Positions 51,771-64,000 are shown, counted from the stretch's first letter. The stretch: 64,000 nt of DNA from Mucor racemosus (GCA_027405735.1 JAPEHQ010000025.1:558001-622000), one strand, 5' to 3'. The notes: a model not told the origin generated them from the sequence alone. Translations and numbers: made by a program.

Positions 51771-53400
51771 GCCTATTTTGTTTATTAGTTTATGCTTCAT
51801 GCGGTGTAATACTGCTTTTACATTCGCTGAATTGTGCAATTTAGCAGGGTTTTAAATGCGCTAAATAATGTAAAGCCTTGAAAATATTTTTATACGTGTG
51901 TTGTTTCTCTCTTTTTGTTTTCGTATTCCAAGGGTATTATTCACCGTTTGATAAGGCATATCAGAATATCAAGCTGGTATTCTTTTCTTTTATCTGAATA
52001 CGCATGCTAAAATAAGGGGCTAATATTTTTAAGATAAGTAGCAGTTTATATTAGAGACTTATATTTTGATTTAATCGCATTCTAAAATTAGATATCATTA
52101 TTTACTGCTGTAATATTGTCGGACGTATTTCGTGATTACCAGACCAAATCGAAGGGAATGATATTTATATCTACTCAATGAGAAACTAAAATTGGTTACA
52201 AACCCACGAAATATTCCAGAAAAGTGATAAAAGTTCAAATGATATAGAAACAAAAAAAAAGAACAATTTAATGTCTTGTCTAATACCATAGTTTTGATTG
52301 TATATATACTGTACTTGAAAACAAATCTTTTTACAGTTGACAATCGTAAACTAAGATAAGTTAGTAAGTTTAAAGAAGGTTAATTTGTTTAAATTTTATG
52401 TGTGATAAATTAACATATATAATCTTAGATTTTGCTTACATATAAATTTAAGCAGTAAGAAGTGCTATCTAAGTTTATGCTCCAGCAAAAACCATTGTGG
52501 CTGTAAACATTATTATAGCTATAAACATATTTACAAATGATGACAATCGTAAATATATTGATTCTTGCATGTATTGCTCTTAGGATTTCACAAACAACGC
52601 ATCGTATTACGGTTAACCGAGTTTGACTGCTTTAACGGGCCGTTTTTTATGCAAACTCGAATGAGGGTATTCGAGTTTCTTCTTTTCTTTTTTTGTTAGC
52701 TAAGCTCGAAAACAGGATTGAAAAAATACTTCAAGTTGTGAAACTGCCAAATATGCTATTATCAATTCATAATCCCATATTAACTTGACAATGTTGCTAT
52801 TAACAGCCTCCTTAAGGCAAACCAATACTTGCTCCCACCCCGTTTTTTATCTGGGTTACAAAAGAACGGGCCGTTTTCCAACTCGAATCGAATGGCCGTT
52901 TCCGTTAAAACTCGATTCAAACTCGAATCGAAGCCCATTCCTAATTGCTCTACATCAACAACGTATTGAATTGTATTGTCTATAATCTATATTAATAAAA
53001 ACATAAAAACAAATGTAATTTAAAAACCCATTCCAGTAGAAAATGCAATGGAATCGTGAGAACGGCACGATGCTCATGGACAAAACAATATGTGCCCATA
53101 CAATCAGCTCGTTATGATCATGGTCATATTTTATTATTATGCACAAATAGGGATAATGATATGCTTATGGGCAATTCTACTATTATGCACACATGGGATT
53201 AATGTCATGCACATGGACAGAATCTATAATCCTGCACATACAGACTTAGCGTTGTGCTCGTGTGCAGTTTCTTTTGTTGTGCCATGCGCATATTATTATC
53301 TTTTTAAGCATATTTAGTGGGCACAACAGCTCAGGTTATAGTGTGCAGCCCACCTGGGTACAACAAAATCATCTTGTGCAGCACAGGTTAACCGTAGTGG
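51771..53400 (-). repeat. RptA internal region, inverted copy
   Basis: The reverse complement aligns with 9240-11149 without the two LTRs found there, so it preserves both empty sites. It has its own insertion, the 363-bp element at 52581-52943, and extra DNA at 52450-53140 relative to the other copy. The GTGCACAT-rich part 53150-53340 matches 9790-9960. Confidence 0.65.
52581..52943. mobile_element. hAT-like MITE, 363 bp
   Basis: Flanked by a perfect 8-bp duplication ATTGCTCT (52573-52580, 52944-52951). The ends are only loosely inverted (TAGGATTTC against TAGGAATGGG). The interior has repeated AACTCGAAT/ATTCGAGTT and CGGGCCGTTTT modules on both strands. No ORF. The hAT class is inferred from the 8-bp duplication and TAGG ends, as for the 70-bp element at 30.2 kb. 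Confidence 0.78.
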
Positions 53401-53529
53401 AGTACTAAAATAGGCGTACGTCTGTGATAACACTAAAATTTCATTATAAAGAGTTACTTGAACACATAATAAAAATAATCGAACATATTATTCCAAGCAT
53501 TTTGATATGTATTTTTAAATGCTAAGTGT

Positions 53530-53760
53530 AGCTTCAACAATTTCAGAGGGAAAAACCAGCGCAACAGTGTGAATATTTGTACTGGTGATCAATTTCAGCA
53601 GAAAGTTTCTTTCAAAAACAGTACCCATTCATTCAACATTGTCTCGGCTACAAATTTTATTAGATAAAGCAAGGATAGTTACTATAGTGATTGTTTCATA
53701 AATTTGAATGGTGCAAAAATGGCCAGCTTAAAATTGAGAAACCGCATTTAAAATGAAAAT
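53530..53760. repeat. Segment shared with the 61.9-kb pseudogene
   Basis: 53640-53745 resembles 61928-62025 (TCGGCTACAAATTTTATT, ATAGTTAC, GTGATTGTT, TGGCCAGCTTAAAATTG) in the same orientation. Probably a decayed piece of the same gene family. No intact frame. Confidence 0.5.
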
Positions 53761-53849
53761 AACTCGAGAAAATATTAAGGTATTGCAATGATGGTTATTA
53801 AGTCAAGTCTACTTTATTTTCCATTCTCTACCAGGACATCTAGGTTTTG

Positions 53850-54430
53850 GATCGTTGTAAAGATTTTTTTATTTTTTATAAATTTTGTGAGAGCACTTTT
53901 TCTGCTATAGAGATCCATGAAGGGATGACAGGTATGCAACGCTAAAACCATAAGATAGTACTCATTAGCGCCTATTTAACGAATTTTACCTCGTGAAAAA
54001 ATATTGATTTTTTGTCGAGAAAATTGAGATTGAATGATTGATTTTTGGTGATACAACAAAGGACCAATTTTGGACGAGGATATACAAGGAAAATTTTTTG
54101 ATTTTACCAAAAAAAGATCAAAAAAATGTATACCCCCACGAAAAATAGGGCTACAGCTACGTATAAATACTCATTCTGTAGATAATTTTGTTGCGCATAA
54201 CGTGCAAATAAAATATTTTAGGGTTGCATTTGAATGAAGGGCACGCTTTGATCAAAAACCGTTAAAATTTGATATTAAATTTACTAGAAACTTTATGAGA
54301 AAAACATTTTCAAAACCTACACAGATCGATTTAGAATTAAAAACTGAACCCAAGATATTTAATACGCTAGTTCAACTTACTATGCATTTTTATGAGTAAT
54401 TCAACATACAAGGATTTTTTTGGATTTTTT
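53850..54430 (+). repeat. Diverged R2 relative
   Basis: Same order of weakly conserved landmarks as R2 (TTGTCGAGAAAATTGAG, GGATATACAAGGAAAATTT, TTAATACGCTAGTTCAACTTAC) but much diverged. An older member of the family. Confidence 0.45.
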
Positions 54431-55919
54431 TATATTTTTTTGGGTTTTTTTTTCCATTTGAACACTTTCTGGATTCAAGCTCAGTCACCTGTGCATATCT
54501 GATTATACAATTTTATATGATGATATTCAAAATCGGAGCGTGCCCCCATTTCAATAGATAATCAGGAAATAAAAAATGTTGGGTTATAATTGATATGCTA
54601 CATAATATTGACAAAAGACTTATTTCTATTCATGTTAATTTCTCAAGGAGTATAAAGGCTTTAAAAATAAAACACTTGATTTTCTCCAGCCTAAAAATAC
54701 AATCTAAGATGTCAAATATCTCGAGATTTTAATAAGCTTACACATAGAGGTTTCTAAGCTAAATCTTCTTGTTTTTCAATGTTTTACTACATATATAATA
54801 TGCTACACCAGGAGATTATATCAATTTCAAAGCTAAAATATGTACTGAACCATTTGATATATAAAAATAAAGGAAAACTGTTATAAAACGAAAGAACACA
54901 CTAGAACTAAAGAACTGTATTTGATTTATCAGAATATGTTTACGTTAAATAAAACTAGAAGTTTAATCAAGTAAAGATATATCATTTATTAAAAGGAAAT
55001 AAAGAGTGTTTATATACTAATTGAGTTGAGGGAAATGATGATGTGATAAGGATTATAGTTGTTATCTATTGTACTAATGTGGCATGATGGTGGAACATCA
55101 TGTTTTAATACCATGCTGTAATATCATGTTGGAACATCATGTTGGAACTGTAGTTTCGTTGATGTTTAATTGGCTTGAATTTCAGTTTGTGAACTATTGT
55201 TTTACTTTTAGATTTGACATCCAGCCAAGAGTAATAATACATCAGTATTATAAAATGGAAACATCTTATTTTATATTCAAAGTTTCTAATTATATGATTA
55301 AATAATATAAAATGTGTCTATTCATATATATTAATCAAGTTGTCATGAACCTGTCAAGCTTAATATATTATTATACTACTATCCTAATCACATCACATAT
55401 TATTACCTTATCCGAATTGCATATCAATCTCCAACTTATGCAAGGCATTCTATTACTACACGCATTGCGGCACAACCAATGACCACATTAAAATATCAAT
55501 TTACTCGCATTAAAGTTATAGAGTAATTCAGTAACACTGTGCCCCTGAAGTCTAGTTCATGAAGGGAACTAGACTCTTGAATAATTTAGTATAAATAACC
55601 ATCTTATTTTCATAATTCCTTTTATTTCTTCGTCAGTTCTCCTCATCATTTCCCTTATTATTATATATTCTGAAATAAACATACTAAACATAACAAATAC
55701 TGTAAGTCTTTGTTGTCTGTGGTGTCTCTTGCCCCTTATAATATAACCCTGATCCAAGTCTAGGTTATATACTACGCTAGTTCCACGTTCTTCAATATGT
55801 TTTCATTGAACCTTATAACATACTTTATACAACTATGCAGAACTTATCATAATATCAAACTGTGTCACAATCGTAACCAACAAGGAGTGTTTACAGAGCG
55901 GTGGACGCAGCAATATACT
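54431..55919. other. Gene-free DNA with one strong hairpin
   Basis: No exon is recognised. AGTCTAGTTC (55549-55558) and GAACTAGACT (55566-55575) form a perfect 10-bp stem with a 7-nt loop. Short direct repeats of GGAACATCATGTT occur near 55091-55145. It could be an old LTR but no ends or duplication were found. Confidence 0.4.
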
Positions 55920-57350
55920 ATATATATACTAGGAACAAAATTTGCCGAGGATGGTTTTTGTTGGTTTTTGACAATTGTAAAAAGTAGGCTTCAAATGATT
56001 TCCAAATGATTTTTGAATGTATTCACTAAATATTGAGTCAGATTACGTCAAGTCCTCAAAGAACGTGTGTTCTATCTGTATGGGGCATTGGTATTTCTCG
56101 GAAAATAGAAGATTTAATACCATAATATAAATGCACTGACCTAACATTGACCAAAATTGATCTAAGGTCGACTATAAAAAATTAAATGCGTAAATCAAAA
56201 ACTTTCAATTTCTTGCATTCACAAAGTAGATCCAATTAAAAAAGCCACGTCGCATTTTTTGTTTCAACAAAAAATATTAATTTTTCGTCGAGATAAACAA
56301 AATAATAATTCATATTACAGCCTAAAGCCCATGATAACTGGGTTCCAAAATCGATTTGCAAAAATGATCAGAAAATGATTCAAAAAACAAAATTGTTTAA
56401 TAGCTCATGAACTGTAAAGTAAGTAGACCTAGCTTATTAAATGTTTTTGTACAGTTTTAAATTTTGCATTGATCGAAATAAAATTCAAATAAATGTTTCA
56501 CGTTAAATTTTAAGCAAAATGTAATTGAATTTTTAGAGGTTTTTTGAAGATGCACGCCAATTTTTATAAACATGTTTTCACTGTAAATTATTAAAATGAT
56601 GCACAGTATAATTATCTATCAATTGAGCCATTACTGAGTATTTCAGCTGTATTTGTCGTAGAGAAAACAAGAATTTTGTCATTTTTTTTCAAGTTCAGAA
56701 TTTGGGATGAGGGTATACAAGGGAAAAATTGAGGTTAGAAATGAGGGTATCTCTTTGCACACATTTTTGCGGATACCTCTACGAAAAATCAATATTTAAA
56801 AAAAACTAAATTGGGTCTAAGGGAACTCAACGAGCTTGATGACATGAATGTAAAAAAAAGCGTTGCTCAATTTAACGAATATTTTGAAATCTACTGCAAA
56901 AATGTCAAAAAAATGAAAAAAAAATAAAAGTGGTCAGAATTTTTTCATACTGAAATATGCTATAGAACACTTTAAAACAAGTTAGTTTTATTATTAGACA
57001 TTGTCAGTATAGCTTAATTTTTTACAGAGATATGAAGGTTCAAAGTTTTTAATTTTTAGGTTTAGCAGTGAAATACCAGTAAAAATCTGGAAAATTAGCA
57101 CTGAAAAGTTATACCAACTGCAAAAAATAGGATATTTCCTGATATTTGTTTTTGGGTTAAAGCTGAATATCTCAGGTACATTGGCATATAAATTTTTCTT
57201 AGTATTTTTTGGTGAAAAAAAGAGTAGAGCAGGGAAGAAAAGTGAGACCCAATTTTTAAGGAAAGAGAAGTAAATTGTAGCTGTTTTTTGAGTCTTTCGT
57301 GAGGTATAGAATAAATTTAAGAATATATAGCATAATGGGACCAATTTATA
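55920..57350 (-). repeat. Dispersed repeat R2, copy 4
   Basis: The longest uninterrupted copy, inverted. 56700-57200 matches 38600-39080 closely, 56030-56200 matches the reverse of 26640-26790, and 57200-57320 extends beyond the landmarks seen in copy 1. It gives the minimum size of the family, about 1.4 kb. Confidence 0.7.
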
Positions 57351-58376
57351 TATGCTTATCAGTGTCTAAGATATATACTAAAGAGTGTTTAGTACGAGGC
57401 CAGTTATAGAAAAGAGGATATGCTTCGATGTTGAAGAGTGAAAACGATGAATATTGTTGCTGATAATGATGCCGCTGCACATTTCCTACTCTGAAGATCT
57501 TAATCATTATTGCACTCAAATCATCCTCCCCTTATTGTAACATATATCCCTATACCTTTATATATACTTTATTTATTATTCTTATCATATTCAATTTTAA
57601 CAAAAAATTCATTACACTAGGAAAATTCACTCCCTCTAAATTAAAATGGCTGTTTATAATCAAATGTTTTCTATTTTTTATTTGTCAAAATACAGGTATT
57701 TAATTCTTTGAATAATCACAGCACTTGGATAGAAAAGTATAAGATACAACGTTTCTATTATTTCTAACAACCCTAACCATTATTATAGGTAATTTTCATT
57801 TATTTTCTACAAAGAATATAAATGTTTAATGTATCATTGTAATTCCCGAAATTTGCACAAATTAACAGCAAAAATTGAAAATGAACGTGATGCAGCTTTC
57901 TAGTTTGATCGTTTGAAAAAGCATGTATTCAAAGAAGGTAATAAATCAATTCAATATCTTCATCCTGAATTCTAGTTTTACTTTATTCGATATGTAATCA
58001 ATGTCAAAGTGATGAACTGTGGAGCTTTTTGCGATTACCATACAATTTTCAAATTATTTTAGCAGATACTGCGACATACACAATTTTTCGGCACAAATTC
58101 CATCCCATTACGCTCAAGTATTTCCATATATAAAACTGTGATGACATGAAGGGAATTACACATCCCATCTAATCTCGACGATTCTTGTACAACTCCATGT
58201 GGCATATGAAAATGCGGGGTAAGATAATAGAGACCTGTTCACACCATCGTCCTGATACGCATGTGAAAATGAACCATCAATTCCATGTGACACAAAGTTA
58301 AAAATGGCACATATAAACATAACAATAAAGTATGCTGTTTTTTTCTTATCTTTCTACAAAATAAATTATAAAAAAA
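57351..58376. other. Flank of acyl-CoA oxidase with a gene fragment
   Basis: 57838-57940 reads YHCNSRNLHKLTAKIENERD, then AAF, a TAG stop and FDRLKKHVFKEG before a GTAATA donor-like site, so it looks like an exon with one nonsense change; the family is not recognised. The last about 100 bp (TATTGGT-poor, ending in AAAAAAATG) are the promoter of acyl-CoA oxidase. Confidence 0.3.
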
Positions 58377-60742
58377 ATGTCGAATACTAGCAAAAGAATT
58401 AATGCCGTTCAACAACATTTAACTCCTCAGCAAAAGCATACTCAAGCGGTGGAGTAAGTTTATTCAAATATCTACTACATTACAATGGTTTAATATTATG
58501 TATATAGTCCTGTTGCTAGTATGAATGAAGAGCGCGAAAAGGCTGCTTTTAATATTCGGGAATTAACATATCTTCTTGATGGTGGTGAAAAGTCTACTGT
58601 GGTTAGTTGGAAATATTTGATCTAGTATAAAAATAGCATACTAAATCATTTTGTATATTAGCTTAAAGAACGTTTTATGCAAGATTTTGAAAGAGACCCA
58701 TTATTCAAAATGGATGATATCCATGATATCTCAAAAGAACAACTTCGCGAAAGAACAATGGAAAAGGTAATTGATAAAAATTTGAATGGTATCAAGGAAA
58801 TTAAATTTAAATGGATATAGTTTCGTAGTCTGTTGCATCATTTATCAAACGAAAGCCTTGATATCTTTAGAAAAAGAATGGAGATTGTTAGTTTGATTGA
58901 TCCGGGGTTTTGGACTAGATTTGGTGTTCATTGTAAGTCTAGTAAATCAAAAAAAAAAAAAAAATCTAAATACTGAATTTTGTGATAGATGGTTTATTCG
59001 TTGGTGCTTTACAAAGCAATGCTACTTCTGGGCAATTAGGCTATTGGTTTCAAAAAGGCGCATTATCATTATCTGGCATGGTAGGGTGTTTTGCCATGAC
59101 AGAACTTGGTCATGGCTCTAATGTTCCTGGATTAGAAACAACCGCTACATTTGATGAAGCTGCAGATCAGTTTATTATCCACACACCTACTGTCACTGCT
59201 ACCAAGTGGTGGATTGGTGGAGCCGCACATAGTGCAACACATTCAGCTGTTTTCGCTCAACTCATTGTTAAGGGCAAAAATTACGGTACAAAATGCTTTG
59301 TTGTTCCTCTCAGAGATCCAAAAACTTATAATACACTTCCCGGAATTAATATCGGCGATTTGGGCAAAAAAATGGGTCGTGATGGTATTGACAATGGCTA
59401 TATTCAATTTACAAACGTAAGGATCCCTCGTGGTTACATGTTGATGAAGCATGCTCAAGTGTCTCGCTCTGGAAACGTCAAGGAACCTAAATTACAACAA
59501 CTAACTTATGGTGCCCTTTTACAAGGCCGTGTTGCTATGGTGGTTGATAGTGGAAATGTTTCAAAAAAAGCATTGACAATTGCTATACGTTATGCTGCCG
59601 TTCGTCGTCAATTCTCTAACTCCAAATCAGATATTGAAACCAAATTACTTGATTATCCTATTCATCAGAGACGTTTAATGCCTTTAATGGCTCAAACTTT
59701 TGCTATGTTGTTTACTGGCAATGAAATGACTGCCATGTACAATAAGATGATGGGACGTTTAGAAAATGCAAAGGCTGATGATCCTGATCTTGCTGAGGTT
59801 TTGGAAATGTTGAAAGAAACTCACTCTACTAGCGCTGGTTTAAAGGCATTCTGTACTTGGAATTGCTTGAGCACAATTGAAGCTTGTCGTCAAGCTTGCG
59901 GTGGTCATGGTTACTCTTCTTATACCGGTTTAGCTGGAATGTATCAAGATTTCGCCGTTCAATGTACTTGGGAGGGCGACAATACAATTTTAACTTTGCA
60001 GCTTGGACGTTACTTGATTAGTAGTTATCGTGAGGTACTTTCTGGCAAGAAACTCTCTCCTGGTGTTGGCTACTTGAATAACCTTGATGCTTTGATTGGC
60101 AAACGTTGTAATGTTACAAATAACGTATCACTTGTTGATCCTGCAATTATTATCGAGGGCTGGCAAGTCGTTTGCGCTAATGTTGTTCAAAATGCTGCAT
60201 TAGAATTTCAAGAGTGTATTGATCGTGGTCTTGATGCTGACGATGCCTATGAGCAATGCTCTCAATCAAGATTATATGCTGCAAAACTTCACTCTTATGG
60301 CTATTTGTTTAATAGATTTGTTGATGGTGTTTCCAAAGTAAAAGGCAATTTGAAATCTGTCTTGATGGATGTTTGTCTTTTATATGGTTTCTATACTATT
60401 GAAGAAAATGCAGGCGCCTTTTTGCAATATGAATACTTTTCTCCCAAACAAATCGAATACATTAGATTCAAGACAAATGAACTTTGTGGTACTGTTAGAG
60501 AGCAAGCTATTCCACTTGTTGATTCATTCAATTTGAGTGATTACATGGTAAACAGCCCATTAGGCCGGGCTGATGGTAATGTGTATGTCCATTACTTTGA
60601 TCAAGTGAAGCGTTCGAATCCTCAAGGTCCTCACCCTTACTTTGAGCGCTTGATTAAGCCATTGATCGAACGTCAATTGGATAATGATGATATGGATGAT
60701 GAAGAAGCCGGCCTTGAGAGCGAGGATGAAGAAGAAGAATAG
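58377..60742 (+). CDS. Acyl-CoA oxidase
   Basis: Five exons: 58377-58453, 58508-58601, 58662-58766, 58821-58932, 58989-60742 (introns of 54-60 nt), 713 aa, normal for peroxisomal acyl-CoA oxidases. The N-terminal alpha domain precedes the FAD/substrate signature CFAMTELGHGSNVPGLET and the IGGAAHSATH segment. The C-terminal half has CGGHGYSSY and the catalytic Glu in CTWEGDNTILTLQ. It oxidises acyl-CoA to trans-2-enoyl-CoA and passes electrons to oxygen, making H2O2, the first step of peroxisomal beta-oxidation. The C-terminus is a run of acidic residues (ESEDEEEE) with no SKL-type PTS1. The fifth exon is very long, the first four are short. Confidence 0.95.
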
Positions 60743-60814
60743 AAATAATAGAGTACATATAGACTTCATTTCTTTCGATAAATAAATATACGAGCTTAAT
60801 GAAATAAACCTCTC

Positions 60815-63800
60815 ATGAAACCATGTTCTGTTTGTAATCAAAATAATAGTGGCTATTCAAGACTGACAAAATTTAATCCTGAGCTCAAATCTATCACATA
60901 AGAAAATAAATCGAATTACTGTATATATTACACACGTAAGAAGCATATGGAGCAAATTGAAGGCTGTTCTATGCTTGTCATTTCGACTAATAAATGTATC
61001 GGGAAACACTTGAGCTTCTATCCTTAATCATGTAAAACGGCATTTACACTGCGAAGGATACATAAAATTAAATCCAAGCGTGTCGTCCTTTCTTTTTATA
61101 TTGGTAAAATGAAGTGCACTCATGATGCCAATAAGAAAACCCAAATCCTTAACAGCTGAAATTTGAGAAACGATAAATAACCCTGAAAAAAGTTATGTGT
61201 TGTGTAAGAGTAGTTTTATTTTTACTGACAATAATCGTTTCATATAAATTTTCAAAAGTTTTTTATTTTTTTTTTGCCTTTAGTGATGCCAAATTATACT
61301 TTGATAGAAATGTGTTGGAAGAAATTGCGATTAACCAAGAGAAAGAATATAGTAAATTTCACTCAAAATTAGAAAAACTTTTTATAAAGAAAAGGTAAGA
61401 AAACATGAACCGATATTTACAGATGTAAAGACAATGAATCAAAAATTACTCCTGAAGACAAGCATTCAGCAAATGAACTAATCCTAATATGCAATAACTA
61501 GAATGTGGGTTTTGAAGTAACGAGAAAGAAGAGAAATATTAAAGTACTTTGAGAGTATCCATCAAAATAGTACACCAATTTGGACTAATCTGATGAATCT
61601 GTTGAATTGCAGTAGTATTGTTTATAGTGCATTAATATGATTTCAAAAATGAACACGGTGGTGAATATGACGACACAGAATTCAATCAAGATTTGTTAGC
61701 AATTGACAATGGGAATACTACTGTATTTATATGAGTTATTATTTTTATCAGCAATGAAAAACAATGCTAACGTGATTATATTAGATTCAAATGGCTGAAA
61801 ATCCAGATTTGTCCTACAATTCAAAGGCTGCTCACCGGAATTGATCATACAAAGTTGAGTATTTGGGTGGTATTGGAGATGTAGAGTGGCTCTTCAAGAG
61901 TATTGATAATGATAAAATGGTAAAATTATTCGGCTACAAATTTTATTTAATGGAGCAAGGGTAGTTACCATTGTGATTGTTGTTTAAATTTGAATGATCC
62001 AGAAATGACCAGCTTAAAATTGCAGTGAGCGTCAAAAGTGTCAAAGTATACAAATTCTTAAGTGATATAAGAATTTTGTAAGTGCTTGAAAACTTCAATT
62101 GATGGCCTGCTTCGAATCTTAATACGTTCATCTTGGATCCTTATCTTGCATATTTCCATGTCAGCATGAAACAAAATACGAATACATGTGTGAGGTTGTT
62201 CAAAATATCGATTGCCTCAATACCTGTCATCATATAAACAAATTAAAGAATATCAAAGGTTTACATGGCAAGTTGAATAAAATGCAGGGAGTAAGCAGTT
62301 TTTGGTATAATTACCAACCATGCTAATTTTAAATTTTATATAGGGCTTATCTGAAGATTATCAAAGAACGTGGATCAATTTGATACATGCGAAATCCTTG
62401 GATAAGAGTGTGCTAACTAGTGGATATATATACATTTTATGTCTTTATTTGATATTAAAAAATATATATTTCAGCTGTTTTTATTAGATCAAAACATTCC
62501 ACCACAAAAAAAAGATGATGGATACTTTCATTGCCCTTATGGATTTGCAAAACAAATTGTCGATCTGAATAGCTAGCCTCAAAATAACGACAGCGCAATA
62601 AATGCAATGGTGGATTTGGATAAAAAAGAGCGAGAGGAGGAAATTGGCTTTCAAGGTGAAGATCAGACCACGCAATTTAGTAAGACCTCACGGCAAATGG
62701 GTACATGCTACAAATTAATAAATGCTCTTTAGGTATTGATTATGATAATAGCTTTTATAAAAACTTGAATTTGCTAATTCATCGCAAATCGGGTGCTATT
62801 ATTTATGTGTACTGTCAAAAAGCTCTTGAACCAAAGGCAGTATGGGCTCATTTAAAGTAAAAAGGGCATTTATACGCTACTAGTGCTCGTAATATGTTAA
62901 AAGTAGATTTTCTAGACGTGTTGAGAAATAGAGGAGCTAAAGATGGAGATGAAATGAGGCATTACATGGAACCAAATTGTGAGGAATTGGAATGTATCAC
63001 TATATTGCCCGTCCATGATGGACATGTGTGTTCAGTTTGTGATGAAAACAAAAAATTTTACACAACTGCATCATTACTGACAATGAAATGGCATTTCCGC
63101 ATGAAGCATGAAAGTATGTATTGCAATAACTACATTTTTTCTCGCAAGTTGCAAACCATATTCAACAACAACCGAGCAAAGTACTATCTTATTAAAGTGA
63201 ATATTAATATATGAAATGTCTCAGTGTCTGCATCTAATCAACTTTCAAAGAGCTATCACATGGAATATACTTTGTCTGCAACTGCTCAACAACAACAACA
63301 ACAATAACTAATTTTCAGCAATAACATTTATGCCAGGCAAATCACTTCACTTGATAATTATGGCCATGATGTTGAAATATTTAATCGAAGCGAAAAACTT
63401 AATAACCCATTTATTGAGCATTTCGAATTGAAAGACTTCTATGAAGAATTCAAAACAAACGCAATTAGTATCATGGAGTTGAGGCGTAAGCTCTATTCTT
63501 TTGTGTCTAGAGAGACATATAAATTGTGTCCAGAATACGTTAACATTAGAGATACTATTCATTGATTCCTTGATAGAACCAACACCATGATGAAAAAGAC
63601 TTCAAATGGGTATTTCTGGCATCAGAAAGCAAAAATGTTAAGCTCAGAAAGGTAGGTTTATACTTGGTATGTAAGACACACACAAATATATTTTAAAGTT
63701 TCTCAGCAATTGGGTTAAATCCAATTCAAGTTGCAACATTAAAGCAATATGCTAACCATTGGGCAAATATGATCATGGTGCTCGCTAGAAATGTAAATAG

Positions 63801-64000
63801 AAGCAGCAATGAAGCCAGTGGCATAGAGTTTTGGTTTTTCGATAGACAGAAGATAATAAACGAAAATCAAAGAGTTAAATTGTTGAATTTACTTACTGAA
63901 GCAAAAAAGGATGAACCAGAACAAGCAGTTGTGAAATTACTACTATTTGATGTGAGTATGAGCATTGTCTGCAGTCAAAATCCATCGCATTTAGACAATG
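60815..64000 (+). pseudogene. Decayed zinc-finger gene, runs off the edge
   Basis: Discontinuous coding pieces in one direction. From 60815: MKPCSVCNQNNSGYS... with a TAA at 60899. 61286-61395: ...YFDRNVLEEIAINQEKEYS, then a GTAAGA donor. 62735-63115: an IIYVYCQKALEPKAVWAHLK finger-like unit, a TAA at 62858-62860, then ILPVHDGHVCSVCDENKKFY...MKWHFRMKH. 63318-63650: one frame with a TGA at 63563-63565. 63707-63950: an intact exon (ALARNVN-like helices, FWFFDRQK) with a GTGAGT donor. The paired C2H2-like fingers resemble the DUF3505-type domain found in large fungal families with telomere-associated helicases; this is inference. At least three in-frame stops make it a pseudogene unless sequence errors are involved. 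Confidence 0.55.

Noticed and set aside
56994..57344. 116-codon minus-strand frame
   Set aside because: Part of R2 copy 4; homologous positions in other copies carry stops and indels.
1..64000. tRNA and rRNA genes
   Set aside because: I looked for cloverleaf A/B-box patterns and rRNA-like GC-rich blocks and saw none I could support; a covariance-model scan would be decisive.

Overview
This is a eukaryotic nuclear window, almost certainly from a fungus. The genes are split by short introns (mostly 53-76 nt, GTAAGT-type donors, CTAAT-like branch sites), base composition is strongly AT-rich, and the single-copy genes are typical fungal orthologues. Orthologues of RNF220 and KHDC4, which the common yeasts lack, and a large element load suggest an early-diverging fungus, most likely Mucoromycota (Mucorales-like). 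That placement is inference; there is no rRNA marker here.

Layout. 1.3-3.0 kb: a Pcl/Pho80-type cyclin and ISU1, both on the minus strand. 3.9-13.4 kb: a gene-free block of nested repeats. 14.2-19.3 kb: UBA4/MOCS3 (+) converging on a four-TM MARVEL-like protein gene (-), which diverges from fimbrin (+). 19.5-30.3 kb: a second repeat block with a complete-length but internally deleted Ty3/Gypsy chromovirus that has identical LTRs, plus MITEs and nested LTRs. 31.2-37.3 kb: TRM112 (-), an RNF220-like RING E3 (+), PCF11 (-) and a synaptobrevin (+). 37.5-39.6 kb: gene remnants around a repeat. 39.7-46.9 kb: COQ5 (+), a GH36 alpha-galactosidase (+), an MDR dehydrogenase (-) and a KHDC4-like KH protein (-). 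47-57.4 kb: a third repeat block, partly an inverted counterpart of the first. 58.4-60.7 kb: acyl-CoA oxidase. 60.8 kb to the end: a decayed multi-exon zinc-finger gene running off the edge.

The genes are housekeeping functions (Fe-S scaffold, tRNA thiolation, methyltransferase cofactor, actin bundling, mRNA 3' end formation, secretion, ubiquinone synthesis, beta-oxidation) and do not form one pathway. The distinctive biology is in the repeats. Around 20 insertions can be bounded to the base by target-site duplications, several against an unoccupied copy of the same site elsewhere in the window. One repeat family (called RptA here) carries a captured exon of cytoplasmic dynein intermediate chain, splice donor included. 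I see no clear new enzymatic or defence system; the RptA gene capture and the trans-mobilised defective chromovirus are the best leads.
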